This document shows positions 5,586 through 6,120 of a stretch of 6,120 nucleotides of DNA, piece by piece. The notes below the pieces were generated by a model. The model did no database searches and was not told where the DNA came from. It saw nothing but the letters and a program-made list of their open reading frames with translations. This DNA is from Candidatus Aphodoplasma excrementigallinarum (lineage in GTDB: Bacteria; Bacillota; Clostridia; UBA1381; UMGS1253), in contig DVOF01000078.1 in assembly GCA_018713805.1 (NCBI GenBank), positions 1-6,120 on the forward strand, given 5' to 3'. How positions within the stretch are numbered: the stretch's first letter is position 1; every line of letters begins with the position of its first letter. A program made the translations under genes and the position numbers.

Positions 5586-5816
5586 TCAGTCTACAATCTC
5601 GACCATGACACGCTTGTTTTCCCGGCTTGCCGCCGCTTTTACAACCGTGCGGATTGCTTTGGCAATCCGGCCCTGCTTGCCGATTACCTTCCCCATGTCG
5701 TCGTCCGCAACGCGGAGCTCAAGCACGGTTTCGCGCTCGCCCTCCACTTCCGTTACAGAAACGTCGTCCGGGTGGTCGACCAGAGCCTTCGCCACTACTT
5801 CCAAAACTTCCTTCAT
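5586..5816 (-). CDS. khpA: KH-domain RNA-binding protein KhpA (YlqC)
   Basis: This is a small cytosolic RNA-binding protein made of a single KH domain. In Firmicutes it partners with KhpB/EloR (Jag) and influences cell elongation and RNA metabolism. The 76 residues match the family length. The core is [20 protein letters not shown] (39-58), with the nucleic-acid-gripping GxxG loop as GKQG at 46-49. LELRVADDD precedes it, and the KRVMVEIVD tail (68-76) is typical. The ATG at 5816 has a near-perfect GGAGGAG site (5824-5830) with 7-nt spacing. It lies 21 nt downstream of rpsP, the conserved Firmicute arrangement. YlqD, found after it in Bacillus, is absent here. A stem-loop separates it from rimM. 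Confidence 0.96.
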   Translation of the reverse strand: MKEVLEVVAKALVDHPDDVSVTEVEGERETVLELRVADDDMGKVIGKQGRIAKAIRTVVKAAASRENKRVMVEIVD

Positions 5817-5837
5817 CGCAATGCTCCTCCGATTCCC

Positions 5838-6080
5838 TTACAGGATGTTTGCCTTTTTGAGCAAACCCTTTACCGTATCTGTCGGCTGTGCGCCGTTTGC
5901 GATCCACTTCTTCGTCTTTTCCGCGTCGATCTTAACCTCCGCCGGCTCAACCATCGGGTTGTAGGTGCCTACCTCCTCGATGAACCTGCCGTCGCGCGGA
6001 TATCTGGAATCTGCCACAACGACTCTGTAAAACGGAGCCTTCTTGGCGCCCATACGCTTCAGCCTGATTTTTACTGCCAT
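5838..6080 (-). CDS. rpsP: 30S ribosomal protein S16
   Basis: S16 is a structural protein of the small ribosomal subunit that binds 16S rRNA in the 5' body domain and promotes assembly. The 80 residues are within the usual range for bacteria. The opening [20 protein letters not shown] (1-20) followed by [20 protein letters not shown] (21-40) and NPM (41-43) is the diagnostic S16 sequence. [20 protein letters not shown] (55-74) is the conserved C-terminal helix region. The ATG at 6080 is chosen because all relatives start MAVKIRL and GGAGGTG (6087-6093) is 6 nt upstream. A GTG at 6089 in frame overlaps that site and is rejected. It is the first operon gene in view; the promoter must lie beyond 6120. 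Confidence 0.98.
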   Translation of the reverse strand: MAVKIRLKRMGAKKAPFYRVVVADSRYPRDGRFIEEVGTYNPMVEPAEVKIDAEKTKKWIANGAQPTDTVKGLLKKANIL

Positions 6081-6086
6081 GTCTTT

Positions 6087-6093
6087 CACCTCC
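6087..6093 (-). promoter_or_regulatory. Shine-Dalgarno site of rpsP
   Basis: GGAGGTG on the minus strand is fully complementary to the 16S 3' end and sits 6 nt before the ATG at 6080. It decides the start against the GTG at 6089, which lies inside the site. The remaining 27 nt up to the window edge are leader sequence with no visible gene. Confidence 0.85.
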
Positions 6094-6120
6094 AGGTTTT
6101 ATTGGTTACAGGGCGTGAAC

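Noticed and set aside
5041..5964. A 307-codon open frame on the plus strand opposite rimM, khpA and rpsP
   Set aside because: It runs antisense through three conserved genes and their spacers, with no family resemblance; an artefact of codon bias.

Overview
The window looks like a chromosomal segment of a Gram-positive anaerobe of the class Clostridia. The evidence is a SigH-type (sigma-30) sporulation sigma factor, the Firmicute order rpsP-khpA(ylqC)-rimM-trmD, strong Shine-Dalgarno sites, consensus sigma-A promoters and U-tract terminators. Base composition is roughly balanced: genes are moderately GC-rich and intergenic DNA is AT-rich. A more exact placement (for example Oscillospirales or Christensenellales) cannot be supported from the sequence.

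Layout, left to right. Positions 1-484 hold the 5' three quarters of sigH, read leftwards from a consensus promoter at 543-571. A 321-bp AT-rich gap separates it from a divergent MATE-family efflux transporter (806-2173, +), which has its own extended -10 promoter and a terminator at 2172-2204. That terminator also overlaps the end of the convergent gene at 2203-2664 (-), a small, divergent protein resembling SLOG/DUF1273. Facing away from it is an 80-residue XRE-type repressor-like gene (2803-3045, +). The 138-bp gap between them carries a strong promoter for the SLOG-like gene, bracketed by a long inverted repeat, which is the most interesting regulatory structure here. A second bidirectional terminator (3040-3072) closes the XRE gene and also the long leftward operon that fills the rest of the window.

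That operon (transcribed from beyond 6120 down to 3075) is rpsP (ribosomal protein S16), khpA (KH-domain RNA-binding protein), rimM (16S processing factor), trmD (tRNA m1G37 methyltransferase) and a FAD-dependent oxidoreductase. The first four belong to ribosome and tRNA maturation. The oxidoreductase takes the place where rplS commonly follows trmD, and its start codon overlaps the trmD stop codon. A GC-rich hairpin between khpA and rimM may lower read-through into the low-demand maturation genes.

Most of the window is ordinary housekeeping and accessory chromosome. No mobile element, CRISPR array, tRNA or rRNA was seen. The best candidate for something undescribed is the XRE / SLOG-like divergent pair with its promoter-bracketing operator; its function is unknown.
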